Shown one piece after another: positions 24,200 through 31,992 of a stretch of 64,000 nucleotides of DNA. This DNA is from Nonomuraea sediminis. GTDB taxonomy: Bacteria; Actinomycetota; Actinomycetes; Streptosporangiales; Streptosporangiaceae. Location: positions 1 to 64,000 of the forward strand of contig NZ_JAHDTI010000016.1 in the NCBI RefSeq assembly GCF_018531495.1, in the 5' to 3' direction. The notes beneath the pieces were generated by a model. That model did no database searches, was not told where the DNA came from, and saw nothing but the letters and a program-made list of their open reading frames with translations. A program made the translations under genes and the position numbers. Positions within the stretch are counted from its first letter, which is position 1; each line of letters begins with the position of its first letter.

Positions 24200-25758
24200 G
24201 GCATTCCCTGGAGGTGGGGTTTGACGGTTTTCGAGAAGTTCCAGCCGTTGCTGGCGTCCCAGTTGATGGACCAGGTCATGGCTCCCCTGATGTCGGGGTA
24301 GGTGCGCGGCGGGACGAAGGAGCCGCAGCCCGTGCGCTGCGCCAGGCAGTCGAGCGCCTGGTTGACCAGGGCGGGCGACACCACGCCTCCGCCGGCCGCG
24401 CCGGGTCCCGCGGGGAGGCCGAGGGCCACCTGGTCGGGACGCAGGCCGTTCTCGAGCTGGATGCAGGCCAGCGCGGTCATGAAGTTGACCGTGCCCTGCC
24501 CGTAGGCCTGCGCCTGGTCGCAGCCAAGCATGGCGCCGGAGTTGTAGTACTGCGTGTGGACGACGGTGAGGATGTCCTTGATGTTCAGCGCGAGCTTGAA
24601 GTACTCGGTCCCGGTCGACTGCATGTCGATGGTCTGCGGCGCCATCGTGATGATCAACCCGGAGCCCGCCTTGGCCCGCAGCGACCGCAGCGCCTGAGCC
24701 ATCGCGGTGGCGTTGAGACCGTTCTCCAGGTCGATGTCCACGCCGTCGAAGCCGTAGCTCTGCATGAGGGCGTAGAGCGAGTCGGCGAACGCGGTGGCCG
24801 CCGCCGAACTGGAGACCTGGATGTTGCCCTTCTCGCCGCCGACCGACAGGATCACCTTCTTGCCGCGCTGGTGCAGCGCCGCCACGTCGGCCTTGAACTG
24901 GGCGTCGGTGTAGCCGCCGAGCGCGCTCGACAGGCCGGGGTCCAGGGCGAAGCCGACCTGGCCCGGCGTGCTGGTCGACTCGCCGAAGGCGACGGCGATC
25001 AGGTCGTACTCGCTCGGCACCGCCGACAGCTTGAGCGGGGTCGCCGGGTTCACGAAGTTCTGCCAGTAGCCGGTCAGGAAGTGGCGGGGCAGCGGGCCGC
25101 TGGTGCATCCCGCCGTGGTCGCGGTGGTGGAGGTGCCCGCCGACTCGCCCACGTCGTTGTAGGCCTTGACCGTGTAGGTGTGGGTCTCGCAGGCGCCGAG
25201 CCCGGAGATCGTGGCGCTCGTCCCCGCCACGGTGGCCTTCACGGCGGTGCCCTCGTAGACGCGGTAACCGGTTACCGTGCCGCTGGCCGTACCCCAGGAC
25301 AGGGAGATCGACGAGGTGGTGGAGGTGGCGCTGACGGCGCCGGGGGCGCCGGGGACGCCGGGCTGCGAGGGGCCGCCGCCGCAGGGGGCGCCGTTGAGCG
25401 TGCAGTTGGTGATGCCGGGGAAGTTGCCCGGGCTGCCGTTGAAGCCGAACGACGCCGAGGCGCCGGGGGCCAGCGGGCCCGCCCAGGACGGCGGGGTGAA
25501 GGTGTAGTGCTGGCCGCTGCGCGACAGCTGGGCGTCCCACGCCGACGGGATGGAGAAGCCGGCGGGGACGTCGAACTGGACGTTCCAGCTCAGCGGGGTC
25601 GAGCCGCCGTTGGCGATGGTGACCTTGCCCTCGAAGCCGGAGCCCCAGTCGGAGGTCTTGGTGAAGGTGGCGGTGGGCGATCCGGCCGCCACGGCGGGAG
25701 AGGCGAACAGCGCGATGAGGGTGAGCGCGAGGGCCCACGACAATGCGCGTAACTTCAC
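24196..25758 (-). CDS. Secreted GH18 chitinase (ChiD-like) with CBM2 and FnIII
   Basis: A secreted protein of 520 residues: signal peptide (about 1-25), CBM2 (about 27-127, with paired Cys at 119 and 126 and conserved Trp), FnIII (about 136-218) and a GH18 domain from about 225 ('HFLTGYWQNFVNP', ChiD-like). Catalytic residues are in FDGVDIDLEN (Glu near 345). CBM2 binds crystalline chitin or cellulose. The start is a GTG at 25758 behind a GAAGGAA ribosome binding site, and its stop overlaps the next chitinase ATG by 4 nt. It is the first gene of the middle chitinase block. Confidence 0.92.
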   Translation of the reverse strand: MKLRALSWALALTLIALFASPAVAAGSPTATFTKTSDWGSGFEGKVTIANGGSTPLSWNVQFDVPAGFSIPSAWDAQLSRSGQHYTFTPPSWAGPLAPGASASFGFNGSPGNFPGITNCTLNGAPCGGGPSQPGVPGAPGAVSATSTTSSISLSWGTASGTVTGYRVYEGTAVKATVAGTSATISGLGACETHTYTVKAYNDVGESAGTSTTATTAGCTSGPLPRHFLTGYWQNFVNPATPLKLSAVPSEYDLIAVAFGESTSTPGQVGFALDPGLSSALGGYTDAQFKADVAALHQRGKKVILSVGGEKGNIQVSSSAAATAFADSLYALMQSYGFDGVDIDLENGLNATAMAQALRSLRAKAGSGLIITMAPQTIDMQSTGTEYFKLALNIKDILTVVHTQYYNSGAMLGCDQAQAYGQGTVNFMTALACIQLENGLRPDQVALGLPAGPGAAGGGVVSPALVNQALDCLAQRTGCGSFVPPRTYPDIRGAMTWSINWDASNGWNFSKTVKPHLQGMP

Positions 25759-25780
25759 GGTGGTTCCTTCACGGAGTGGC

Positions 25781-25851
25781 GTGCCGTACGGCTTGCGCCG
25801 GGGGGTGAGAACGCAAGCCGTACGGCACGGCCCGCGGAGGCGGCGCGGGCC
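25781..25851 (-). terminator. Two tandem strong hairpins between chitinase genes
   Basis: The first hairpin has a perfect 17-bp stem (25781-25797 with 25812-25828) around a 14-base loop. The second has an 8-bp stem, GGCCCGCG with CGCGGGCC (25829-25851). They lie after the stop of the chitinase at 25864 and before the start at 25758. They could terminate, attenuate, or protect upstream mRNA. Confidence 0.7.
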
Positions 25852-25863
25852 GGTCGGGGGGTG

Positions 25864-28008
25864 TCAGCGCAGGCCCGAGTCCAGCGCCGTGGTGAGGACG
25901 CCGGGGTCGCCGGACATCTCCCAGATCATGGCGCCGAGCAGGCCCTTGGCCTTGATGTAGGCGGTCTTCTTGCCGATGGACCAGGGGTCGTCGAAGGACC
26001 ACCACTGGCCGCCGTTGCCGGTGAAGCAGTACGTGGCGATCGACTGCTCGTCGTGGCGGATCGTGCAGTTCGGGACGCTGGCCAGCAGGTTGCTGTAGCC
26101 GCGGGTGCCCGCCTCCTCCTGGAACTGGCCCGGGGCCGCGCCGTGCGCGTCCTGCCACTCGCCGAACTTGCCGCCGTCCGTGACCTGCTGCCAGCCGCGG
26201 CCGTAGTAGGCCAGGCCGATGGTCAGCTTGCGCGGGTTCACGCCGGCGTCCAGGTACTTCTGGACGGCCTTGTCGACGGAGAAGTCCGGGTTGTACGGGC
26301 TGTCGGTGTCCAGGTAGAGGTTGCCCTGGTGACCGGTGCGGTTGGGCTCCCAGGAGTTGTCGCTGCCCGCGCCGTGGAAGTCGTAGCCCTGGGCGTTGGC
26401 GAAGTCCAGAGAGTTGAAGATCTTCGACAGGTCCCAGCCGGCGTCGATCTTGACGGGGTCGGCGGGGGTGAACGCGGTCAGCAGGTAGTGCTTGCCCGTC
26501 GTCGCGCCGAGCGCGTCGAGCTGGGTGCGGAACTCCTGCAGCAGCAGCGTCAGGTTGGCCTTGTCGTTCGGGCTCACGTGGTTGCCCGGGTGCCCCTCGG
26601 CGCCCGGCCACTCCCAGTCGACGTCGATGCCGTCGAAGACGCCTGCCGCCGCGCCCGGGCCGCCCCGGCCCGAGTAGGCGGGCAGGTCACCCTTGATGTA
26701 CATGTCGAGGCACGACTTGACGAAGGCCTTGCGCCTGGCGTCGGTGGAGGCCAGGTCGGAGAAGTACTTGGAGTAGGTCCAGCCGCCGATCGAGATCAGC
26801 GTCTTCAGGTTCGGGTACTTCGCCTTGAGCTTCTTGAGCTGGCCGAAGTTGCCCGCCAGCTTGGCGTCCCACGCGTCGGCCTGGCCGTCGACGGACTCGC
26901 CCGCCGAGAAGCCCTTGCCGTAGTCGGCCCACGCGTCACCGGCGCCGTCGCCCTGGTTGGGGTCCTGCGGGTTCGGGCTGGTGGCCTTGTCCACGCCGTT
27001 CATGCAGGTGAGTGAGCTGGCGTTGACGTTGCTGAAGGCGTAGTTGACGTGGGTGAGCTTGGCGGCCGCCCCGGTCGTGTCGAGGTTCTTCACCAGGTAG
27101 CCGCGGCCGTAGATGCCCCACTGGACGAAATATCCGACCTTGTTGTACGTGCCGCCGCCGGTGTCCGGCTTGGTGGAGGCGGTGACGGGGGCGCTCTTGG
27201 CGGACTCGTTGTTGGAGGGGTCGACCGCGGTGACCGTGTAGGTGTGGCTCGTGTTCGGGCTCAGCCCGGTGACCTGCGTGGAGGTCGTGGTGCTCGACTT
27301 GACCAGCGTCGCGCCCTCGTAGACCCGGTACTCCTTGATCGAGCCGCTGTTGTCGGTCGAGGCGTCCCAGGCCAGGTCGATCGTGATCGTGGACTGGGCG
27401 GGCGAGCGCAGGTTGCCGGGGACGGTGGGCTTGGTGGTGTCGCCGCCGGTGTTGGTGGTCGTCGCGGTGACCGGGGCGCTCTTGTCGGACTCGTTGTTCG
27501 ACGGGTCGACCGCGGTGACCGTGTAGGTGTGGCTCGTGTTCGGGCTCAGCCCGGTGACCTGGGTGGAGGTGGTCGTGCTCGTCTTGACCAGCGTCGTGCC
27601 CTCGTAGACCCGGTACTCCTTGATCGAGCCGCTGTTGTCGGTCGAGGCGTTCCAGGCCAGGTCGATCGTGGTGTTGCCCTGGGCGGGCGATCTGAGGTTG
27701 GCGGGGACGCTCGGCTTGGTCGTGTCACCGGGGGTTCCGGTGGCCGGCTTCCACAGGGCGGGGACGTTCGGGGGCTCCCAGCCGGGCTGGGAGGTGTGTC
27801 CCTGGATGCATTCGTACTCGGTGCCGTTGTAGGTGACGTGCGCGCCGGTGGCGTACGCGGTCCACGGCTGCCAGGCGGCTACCGCCGCGAGTGTCCGCGC
27901 GACCTCGGTTCCCCTGGGAGTGGCCGCGTGCGCCGAGCCGGGGACGAGGAGGGCGAGGAGGAGGCTTGCCAGAGCAGTCAGGGTGAGTAAGGGACGGCTG
28001 CGCCGCAT
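25864..28008 (-). CDS. Secreted GH18 chitinase (ChiA-type, with insertion domain), CBM5/12 and two FnIII
   Basis: A secreted protein of 714 residues: signal peptide (about 1-28), CBM5/12 (about 42-88), two almost identical FnIII domains (about 96-188 and 191-283) and a full GH18 barrel with chitinase insertion domain (about 288-714). The motif FDGIDVDWEWPG (Glu near 466), 'LISIGGWTYS' and 'QGYDFHGAG' are those of processive, ChiA-class enzymes. I chose the ATG at 28008 because GGGAG lies 6 bases upstream and the signal peptide starts there. It is the first gene of the six-gene chitinase island and the likely target of the upstream palindrome. Confidence 0.94.
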   Translation of the reverse strand: MRRSRPLLTLTALASLLLALLVPGSAHAATPRGTEVARTLAAVAAWQPWTAYATGAHVTYNGTEYECIQGHTSQPGWEPPNVPALWKPATGTPGDTTKPSVPANLRSPAQGNTTIDLAWNASTDNSGSIKEYRVYEGTTLVKTSTTTSTQVTGLSPNTSHTYTVTAVDPSNNESDKSAPVTATTTNTGGDTTKPTVPGNLRSPAQSTITIDLAWDASTDNSGSIKEYRVYEGATLVKSSTTTSTQVTGLSPNTSHTYTVTAVDPSNNESAKSAPVTASTKPDTGGGTYNKVGYFVQWGIYGRGYLVKNLDTTGAAAKLTHVNYAFSNVNASSLTCMNGVDKATSPNPQDPNQGDGAGDAWADYGKGFSAGESVDGQADAWDAKLAGNFGQLKKLKAKYPNLKTLISIGGWTYSKYFSDLASTDARRKAFVKSCLDMYIKGDLPAYSGRGGPGAAAGVFDGIDVDWEWPGAEGHPGNHVSPNDKANLTLLLQEFRTQLDALGATTGKHYLLTAFTPADPVKIDAGWDLSKIFNSLDFANAQGYDFHGAGSDNSWEPNRTGHQGNLYLDTDSPYNPDFSVDKAVQKYLDAGVNPRKLTIGLAYYGRGWQQVTDGGKFGEWQDAHGAAPGQFQEEAGTRGYSNLLASVPNCTIRHDEQSIATYCFTGNGGQWWSFDDPWSIGKKTAYIKAKGLLGAMIWEMSGDPGVLTTALDSGLR
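27148..27717 (-). repeat. Tandem FnIII-coding repeat, 285-bp period
   Basis: Two adjacent units (27433-27717 and 27148-27432) encode FnIII domains that are almost the same, with shared segments such as NSGSIKEYRVYEG and STQVTGLSPNTSHTYTV. The exact 95-codon period suggests recent tandem duplication. Confidence 0.8.
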
Positions 28009-28149
28009 GATCGCTCCCATGGCTGGGGAACTCAGGGGGGTGTCCACGACCGGTAACTCGCGTCGCGGTGAGAGTCATCCGTTTTCGCAGCTAGCAACCG
28101 GCATATCCGGAGGTGATCGAGCCATCACTGTCCCGATTCATGATTTCTT

Positions 28150-28166
28150 TTAAGAAAGTTTCCTAA
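28150..28166. promoter_or_regulatory. Candidate operator TTAAGAAAGTTTCCTAA
   Basis: This 17-bp inverted repeat around a central G has one mismatched pair. It sits about 140 bp upstream of the first chitinase start inside the AT-rich patch. The form TTAGGAAA-TTTCCTAA resembles sites I associate with ROK-type sugar regulators, but no cognate regulator is adjacent. Confidence 0.5.
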
Positions 28167-28303
28167 CAGTTGCCGCGATCGTAGCCTTGACAGGGATGCC
28201 TTACAAGACCCAATTCGACCCCGTGTCGAAACCCAGCGTGCCGGGGTACGGTCGCTCCGTAACGGCGATCGGGGCGGCTTGCCGTACGTGTCGTGGCCGA
28301 GAA

Positions 28304-28333
28304 GCACGCCGCCCCGTCGCGCGTGGGGCGTGC
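28304..28333 (-). terminator. GC-rich hairpin after the M14 peptidase gene
   Basis: GCACGCC pairs with GGCGTGC, and inner C-rich and G-rich tracts can extend the stem. It lies 24-53 bases beyond the peptidase stop in its direction of transcription. There is no T-run, as is usual in such high-GC genomes. Confidence 0.45.
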
Positions 28334-28356
28334 GGCGGGGCGGGGTGGAGCGGGGT

Positions 28357-30171
28357 CTACTGCTGCTGGGTGATCTTGACGTCGTCGACCCCGGCTTCGA
28401 CCAGGGAGGCCGAGGCCGCGTCGGCGGCGTCGATGAGGATGCGGACCGTCTGGCCCGCGTAGGAGGTGAGGTTGGCGGTGGCCACGGCCCAGGCGCCGTT
28501 GCGGTTGGAGGCCGCGCCGGCCTGCTGGAACACCGTGGTCGTGGTGTTGCCGACGACCCTGACCCTGAAGTAGTCCGCGCTGGTGGCGTTGGAGCCGTGC
28601 GCGAGGTACCACGACAGCGACAGTGTCAGCGTGCCCGTGCTCGGCAGCGTGATCGGCGGCGACTGGATCGAGGTGACGCCGCCGTCGATGTCGTTGTCAC
28701 CGGCGGACGCGCCGGCCAGGCGTGCCGTCACCAGGTCGTTGGTGCCGCTGACCGTGGTGCCGAGCTGCTTGGCGCCGGAGGAGTTCGTCGCCTGGGGGAC
28801 GCCGCGCTCCCACTGGCCCGTGGTGGCCGTGTCGGTGCTCGACGGGTTGGTGGTCCAGCCGGTGTTCGTCTCGAAGTTGTCGGAGTAGACGGTCGTGGGC
28901 GGGGTGCCGGTGCCGCAGTACTGGGACTCCTTACCGATGATGCGGTAGACGCAGTCGGAGTACTCAAGGAAGCGGAGCACCGCCTCCTTGTTCCGCGTCG
29001 TCTGCGGGACGATCTGCTCGTCCGGCGGGTAGAAGCCGGGGTTGGCGCCGGTCGGGTACATCTCGAAGGTGAAGCTGAAGATCTTGTAGACGCCCCAGAG
29101 CCAGTCGTCGATGGTGCCGTCGGTGATGTACAGGTCGCTGGCCTGCTCAGGGGTGTAGCCGTTGGTCGAGGCCATGTTCTGGCCGAGCGCGGCGAACGCG
29201 TCGTGGTCGTCCTGGGTCAGGCCAGGACCGGTGTCGTCGAAGGTGTAGCCGTACGGCCACAGGACGAGCTCGCTGTAGGTGTGCCAGTCGATGTTCGTCT
29301 TGATCTGCTGGACACCGTTCACGACGCGGCTGCGCACGAAGTCCGCGGTGGCCTTGACCTCGGGCGCCGACTCGGCGGCGGTCCCGCGGTAGGTCTCGCT
29401 GGAGGTCGAGCCGGAGGAACCGCCGCAGCAGCCCCAGTTGTAGGCCCAGTTGCGGTTCAGGTCGGTGCCGTTCGGGGGCTGGCGGTTCTTGCGCCACGAC
29501 CGGTAGCTGCCCGTCGCGATGTCGTACTCGCCGCCGTCCGGGTTAAGGTCCGGCAGAATCCAGATTTCTCGGCTGTTGACCAGGTTCGTGATGCGAGCGT
29601 CGGAGCCGTAGTTGTCGGCGAGCAGGTGCATGATGTACAGCGCCATCTCGACCGTGAGGTGCTCACGGGCGTGCTGGTGAGCGGTGAAGAGCACCTCGGG
29701 CTCGTTCTCGTCGGTGCCGACGTTGTCACTGATCTTGATGCCGATCAGCTGCCTGCCCTCGTAGGACGTGCCGTAGGTGAACTTGCTGGCGATGGTCGGA
29801 TGCGCGGCCACCAGCGCGTTCACGTCCGCGGTCATCTCCGCGTAGTTGTGGTATCCCGAGTCCGCCGGCGGGAAGTCAAAGGGTGTCGCGGCGGCGGACG
29901 GGGATAACGGGCGCGGCACCTCCGCGACCCGGAAGCCGAGCCTCTTGATCGCGGCGGCCTCGGCTTCCGTGGCGGTGACCAGGACCGAGTCCTTGGTCAC
30001 CTCTTCGATGGCGGCTCCGGTGGCGGCCACGGCGCTGCGCTGCCGCGCGTCCGCGGGGCCCTGGACCCGATACTGCTTGTTGGCGGGTGGTTCCGCGGCG
30101 GCCGCGGGGTTGATGCCGGTCAGGCAGAACAACCCCAGAACGGCTACCAGCACGGCTAATCGGCGTCTCAC
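28357..30171 (-). CDS. Secreted M14 zinc carboxypeptidase
   Basis: A secreted metallopeptidase of 604 residues: signal peptide (about 1-26), an N-terminal propeptide-like part (about 30-105), a peptidase M14 domain (about 108-420), and a C-terminal beta-sandwich (about 440-604). The zinc site is formed by His and Glu of HQHAREHLTVE and the later His of 'NIDWHTYSE'. The catalytic Glu is in 'FTFEMYP'. 'DLNRNWAYNW' supplies substrate-binding Asn-Arg. It resembles carboxypeptidase T/SG of actinobacteria, which trims C-terminal residues from peptides outside the cell. The GTG start follows GAGGAGGG closely. It is followed by the chitinase island on the same strand but separated by a hairpin. Confidence 0.92.
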   Translation of the reverse strand: MRRRLAVLVAVLGLFCLTGINPAAAAEPPANKQYRVQGPADARQRSAVAATGAAIEEVTKDSVLVTATEAEAAAIKRLGFRVAEVPRPLSPSAAATPFDFPPADSGYHNYAEMTADVNALVAAHPTIASKFTYGTSYEGRQLIGIKISDNVGTDENEPEVLFTAHQHAREHLTVEMALYIMHLLADNYGSDARITNLVNSREIWILPDLNPDGGEYDIATGSYRSWRKNRQPPNGTDLNRNWAYNWGCCGGSSGSTSSETYRGTAAESAPEVKATADFVRSRVVNGVQQIKTNIDWHTYSELVLWPYGYTFDDTGPGLTQDDHDAFAALGQNMASTNGYTPEQASDLYITDGTIDDWLWGVYKIFSFTFEMYPTGANPGFYPPDEQIVPQTTRNKEAVLRFLEYSDCVYRIIGKESQYCGTGTPPTTVYSDNFETNTGWTTNPSSTDTATTGQWERGVPQATNSSGAKQLGTTVSGTNDLVTARLAGASAGDNDIDGGVTSIQSPPITLPSTGTLTLSLSWYLAHGSNATSADYFRVRVVGNTTTTVFQQAGAASNRNGAWAVATANLTSYAGQTVRILIDAADAASASLVEAGVDDVKITQQQ

Positions 30172-30248
30172 TGTGCCCTCCTCGTGGGTGCTTGACACGT
30201 GCCTGCACCGAGGGTGAAGAACAAACGCCAACCGAAAAAGGCCCAACT

Positions 30249-30920
30249 TTACGGCCGGCTCACCAGGGCCCGGTCCAGGGGTTTGCGGGTCAGGTCCGGC
30301 ACCTCCGCGTCGGGCGCCGCGTAGCCGACGGGGAAGAGGATGTAGGGCCGCTCGCTGGGCGGGCGCTCGCAGATGTCGCTGAGGAAGGCCATCGGGTTGG
30401 GCGTGTGGGTGAGCGTGGACAGGCCCATCGTGTGCAGCGCCGTGATGAACAGGCCGCAGGCGATGCCGACGCTCTCGTTGACGTAGTAGTGCTTGACCCG
30501 GGTGCCGTCGGGGCGCGTGCCGTACTTCTGCGCGAAGCACACCACCAGCCACGGGACCGTCTCCAGGTAGGACTTGTCGGATCCGGTCTCCAAGGGGGCC
30601 AGCGCCTGGCGCCATTCCTGCGGCAGGCGGCCGCCCTCGTAGTTCTGCCGTTCCTCCACCTCGGCGGCCTCCCTGATGCGGCGCTTGGTGGCGGGGTCGC
30701 CGACCAGCACGAACGTCCACGGCTGCTGGTGCGCGCCCGACGGCGCGGTGTTGGCGGCCAGCACGGCCAGTTCCACGCACTCGCGCGGGACCGGCTCGTC
30801 GGAGAAGAAGCGGACGCTGCGGCGGCGGTCGACGAGCTCGTAGAACTCGCGGCCGCGCTTGACCATCTCGTCCTCGGGGTAGCGCTCGGGCCGGTAAGCG
30901 ACGAACGGGTACTTGTGCAT
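30249..30920 (-). CDS. Nitroreductase family protein, iodotyrosine deiodinase-like
   Basis: An FMN-dependent oxidoreductase of 223 residues. 'RRSVRFFSDEPVP' binds the FMN phosphate, 'NTAPSGAHQQPW' is the family signature, and the segment with EVEERQNYEG followed by 'EWRQALAPL' matches the active-site lid of iodotyrosine deiodinase-like members, which reduce halogenated phenols or related substrates. The actual substrate is unknown. I chose the ATG at 30920 (MHKYPFVAYRPERYP) as it matches the usual family start. It is divergent from an Lrp regulator with a shared operator-like palindrome. Confidence 0.85.
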   Translation of the reverse strand: MHKYPFVAYRPERYPEDEMVKRGREFYELVDRRRSVRFFSDEPVPRECVELAVLAANTAPSGAHQQPWTFVLVGDPATKRRIREAAEVEERQNYEGGRLPQEWRQALAPLETGSDKSYLETVPWLVVCFAQKYGTRPDGTRVKHYYVNESVGIACGLFITALHTMGLSTLTHTPNPMAFLSDICERPPSERPYILFPVGYAAPDAEVPDLTRKPLDRALVSRP

Positions 30921-30963
30921 GCCCGCCAGTGTTCTGCGCTGCTGTCCAGCCTGACAACACACG

Positions 30964-30998
30964 ACGGTTTATACTGTCATTTTTACAGCTATAGCCGT
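30964..30998. promoter_or_regulatory. Dyad operator between nitroreductase and Lrp genes
   Basis: ACGG...CTGT at 30964-30977 is mirrored by ACAG...CCGT at 30985-30998, with TATA-like centres in each arm. It is AT-rich in a very GC-rich context and lies between the divergent starts. It is a likely Lrp/AsnC site controlling both genes. Confidence 0.55.
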
Positions 30999-31012
30999 CT
31001 TTAGGTGTCGAT

Positions 31013-31492
31013 ATGCCAGCACGTCGTCATGGGCTCGACGAGCTCGACCTGAGCATCCTCCGCCTGGTGCGCGAGCGGCCCCGCGCCGGGCTGCTGGAGC
31101 TGGCGCGCCTGCTGAACGTCGCCCGCGGCACCGTCCAGGCCCGCCTCGACCGCCTGGTGGCCGACGGCGTGATCACCGACTTCGGCCCCAGCCTCTCCCC
31201 CGCCGCGCTCGGCCACCCGGTGCAGGCGTTCACCACGCTGGAGGTCGAGCAGGCCGGCCGTACGGAGATCTCCCGCGCGCTCGCGGCGATCCCCGAGCTC
31301 CTCGAGGCCTACATCGTGACGGGCCCCGGAGACGTGTGGTGCCGCGTCGCGGGGCGCGACCACGAACACATCCAGCAGGTCATCGACCACATGCTGGCCA
31401 TCCCCGGAGTACGGCGCAGCACCACGGTCATCACCCTGTCGTCGGTGGTCCCCTACCGCGTCGAGCCTCTCGCCGCCGCAGCGCGGGCGTGA
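31013..31492 (+). CDS. Lrp/AsnC family transcriptional regulator
   Basis: A regulator of 159 residues with an N-terminal HTH ('LDLSILRLVRERPRAGLLELARLLNVARGTVQARLDRL') and a C-terminal RAM-like effector domain from about 70 ('VQAFTTLEVEQAGR', 'EAYIVTGPGDVWCRVAGRD'). Such proteins bind small amino-acid-like ligands and assemble into octamers. The divergent nitroreductase gene and the dyad between them suggest it controls that gene and itself. Confidence 0.9.
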   Translation: MPARRHGLDELDLSILRLVRERPRAGLLELARLLNVARGTVQARLDRLVADGVITDFGPSLSPAALGHPVQAFTTLEVEQAGRTEISRALAAIPELLEAYIVTGPGDVWCRVAGRDHEHIQQVIDHMLAIPGVRRSTTVITLSSVVPYRVEPLAAAARA

Positions 31493-31648
31493 ATCGCCGA
31501 ATCTCAAGACCTATGTGGCTGATGTTGCCTTTGACCGCATTTGTGGGATCAAGCGGCTACCCTTAGGCAGGACCGCTCCTGCCGGAGCCGATCGCAGCAT
31601 GGCGGGTCCCCCGGGGGGCTGCCATCCGGCAGGAAGCAGGTTAGGCGA

Positions 31649-31828
31649 ATGCCCGATTCGGCAGACGGCGACGAGCCGTGCGAAAGGTCGGAGTCCGACG
31701 CCCAGAGGAAACGACGGGCGCGCAGTCGCCTCCGCCGCGTCTTGAGACGGGCGACCAAGCTCAGCACTGTCGCGCTCGTGGCGATCAGGCTCTTCGAGGT
31801 CGTCCGCGACGGCTGGCACGGGCTCTAA
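31649..31828 (+). CDS. Possible small basic protein, 59 residues
   Basis: The frame encodes an acidic start (MPDSADGDEPCERSESD), then an Arg-rich stretch and a hydrophobic-amphipathic end (LSTVALVAIRLFEVVRDGW). That end could insert into or lie on a membrane. A weak AGG-containing sequence precedes the ATG. I do not recognise a family, and the open frame could be chance in this GC-rich DNA. Confidence 0.3.
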   Translation: MPDSADGDEPCERSESDAQRKRRARSRLRRVLRRATKLSTVALVAIRLFEVVRDGWHGL

Positions 31829-31961
31829 CCAGGAGCCCGCGGGCCAGCCACGCGGCGACGCAGTAAGGCGAGGTGGAGACTCGTGACAGTTTTCCCCTGG
31901 GCGGGTCTTCACCTCGTTCTGCTCTCCCCACAGATTAGTCGCTCGGGCTGAACACGGTCCG

Positions 31962-31979
31962 CTATCTCTACATAGATAG
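31962..31979 (+). promoter_or_regulatory. PadR-like operator before the mosaic regulator
   Basis: CTATCT and AGATAG form a perfect inverted repeat with a 6-bp spacer (CTACAT). It is AT-rich and ends 13 bases before the GTG start. PadR proteins often bind such AT-rich dyads in their own promoters, so autorepression through the N-terminal PadR domain is likely. Confidence 0.6.
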
Positions 31980-31992
31980 AAGGCTCCGGTCG

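Larger units (their letters stand above)
28009..28356 (-). promoter_or_regulatory. Promoter region of the chitinase island
   Basis: This 348-bp gap holds no gene. It contains the palindrome at 28150-28166, an AT-rich patch at 28134-28168, and on its far side the likely terminator of the M14 peptidase gene (28304-28333). It is the only sizeable non-coding stretch upstream of the six chitinases, so their main promoter probably lies here. I found no match to the TGGTCTAGACCA DasR box. Confidence 0.55.
31493..31992. other. 500-bp gap with a possible small gene and a PadR operator
   Basis: The interval has no conserved gene. It contains one plausible small frame at 31649-31828 and a palindrome at 31962-31979 right before the large PadR-like regulator. 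The rest shows nothing I can name. Confidence 0.5.

Noticed and set aside
22496..25738. Single giant minus-strand frame of 1,080 codons across two chitinase genes
   Set aside because: It is partly an out-of-frame reading of the upstream chitinase. The real genes begin at 25758 and 24199 with signal peptides.
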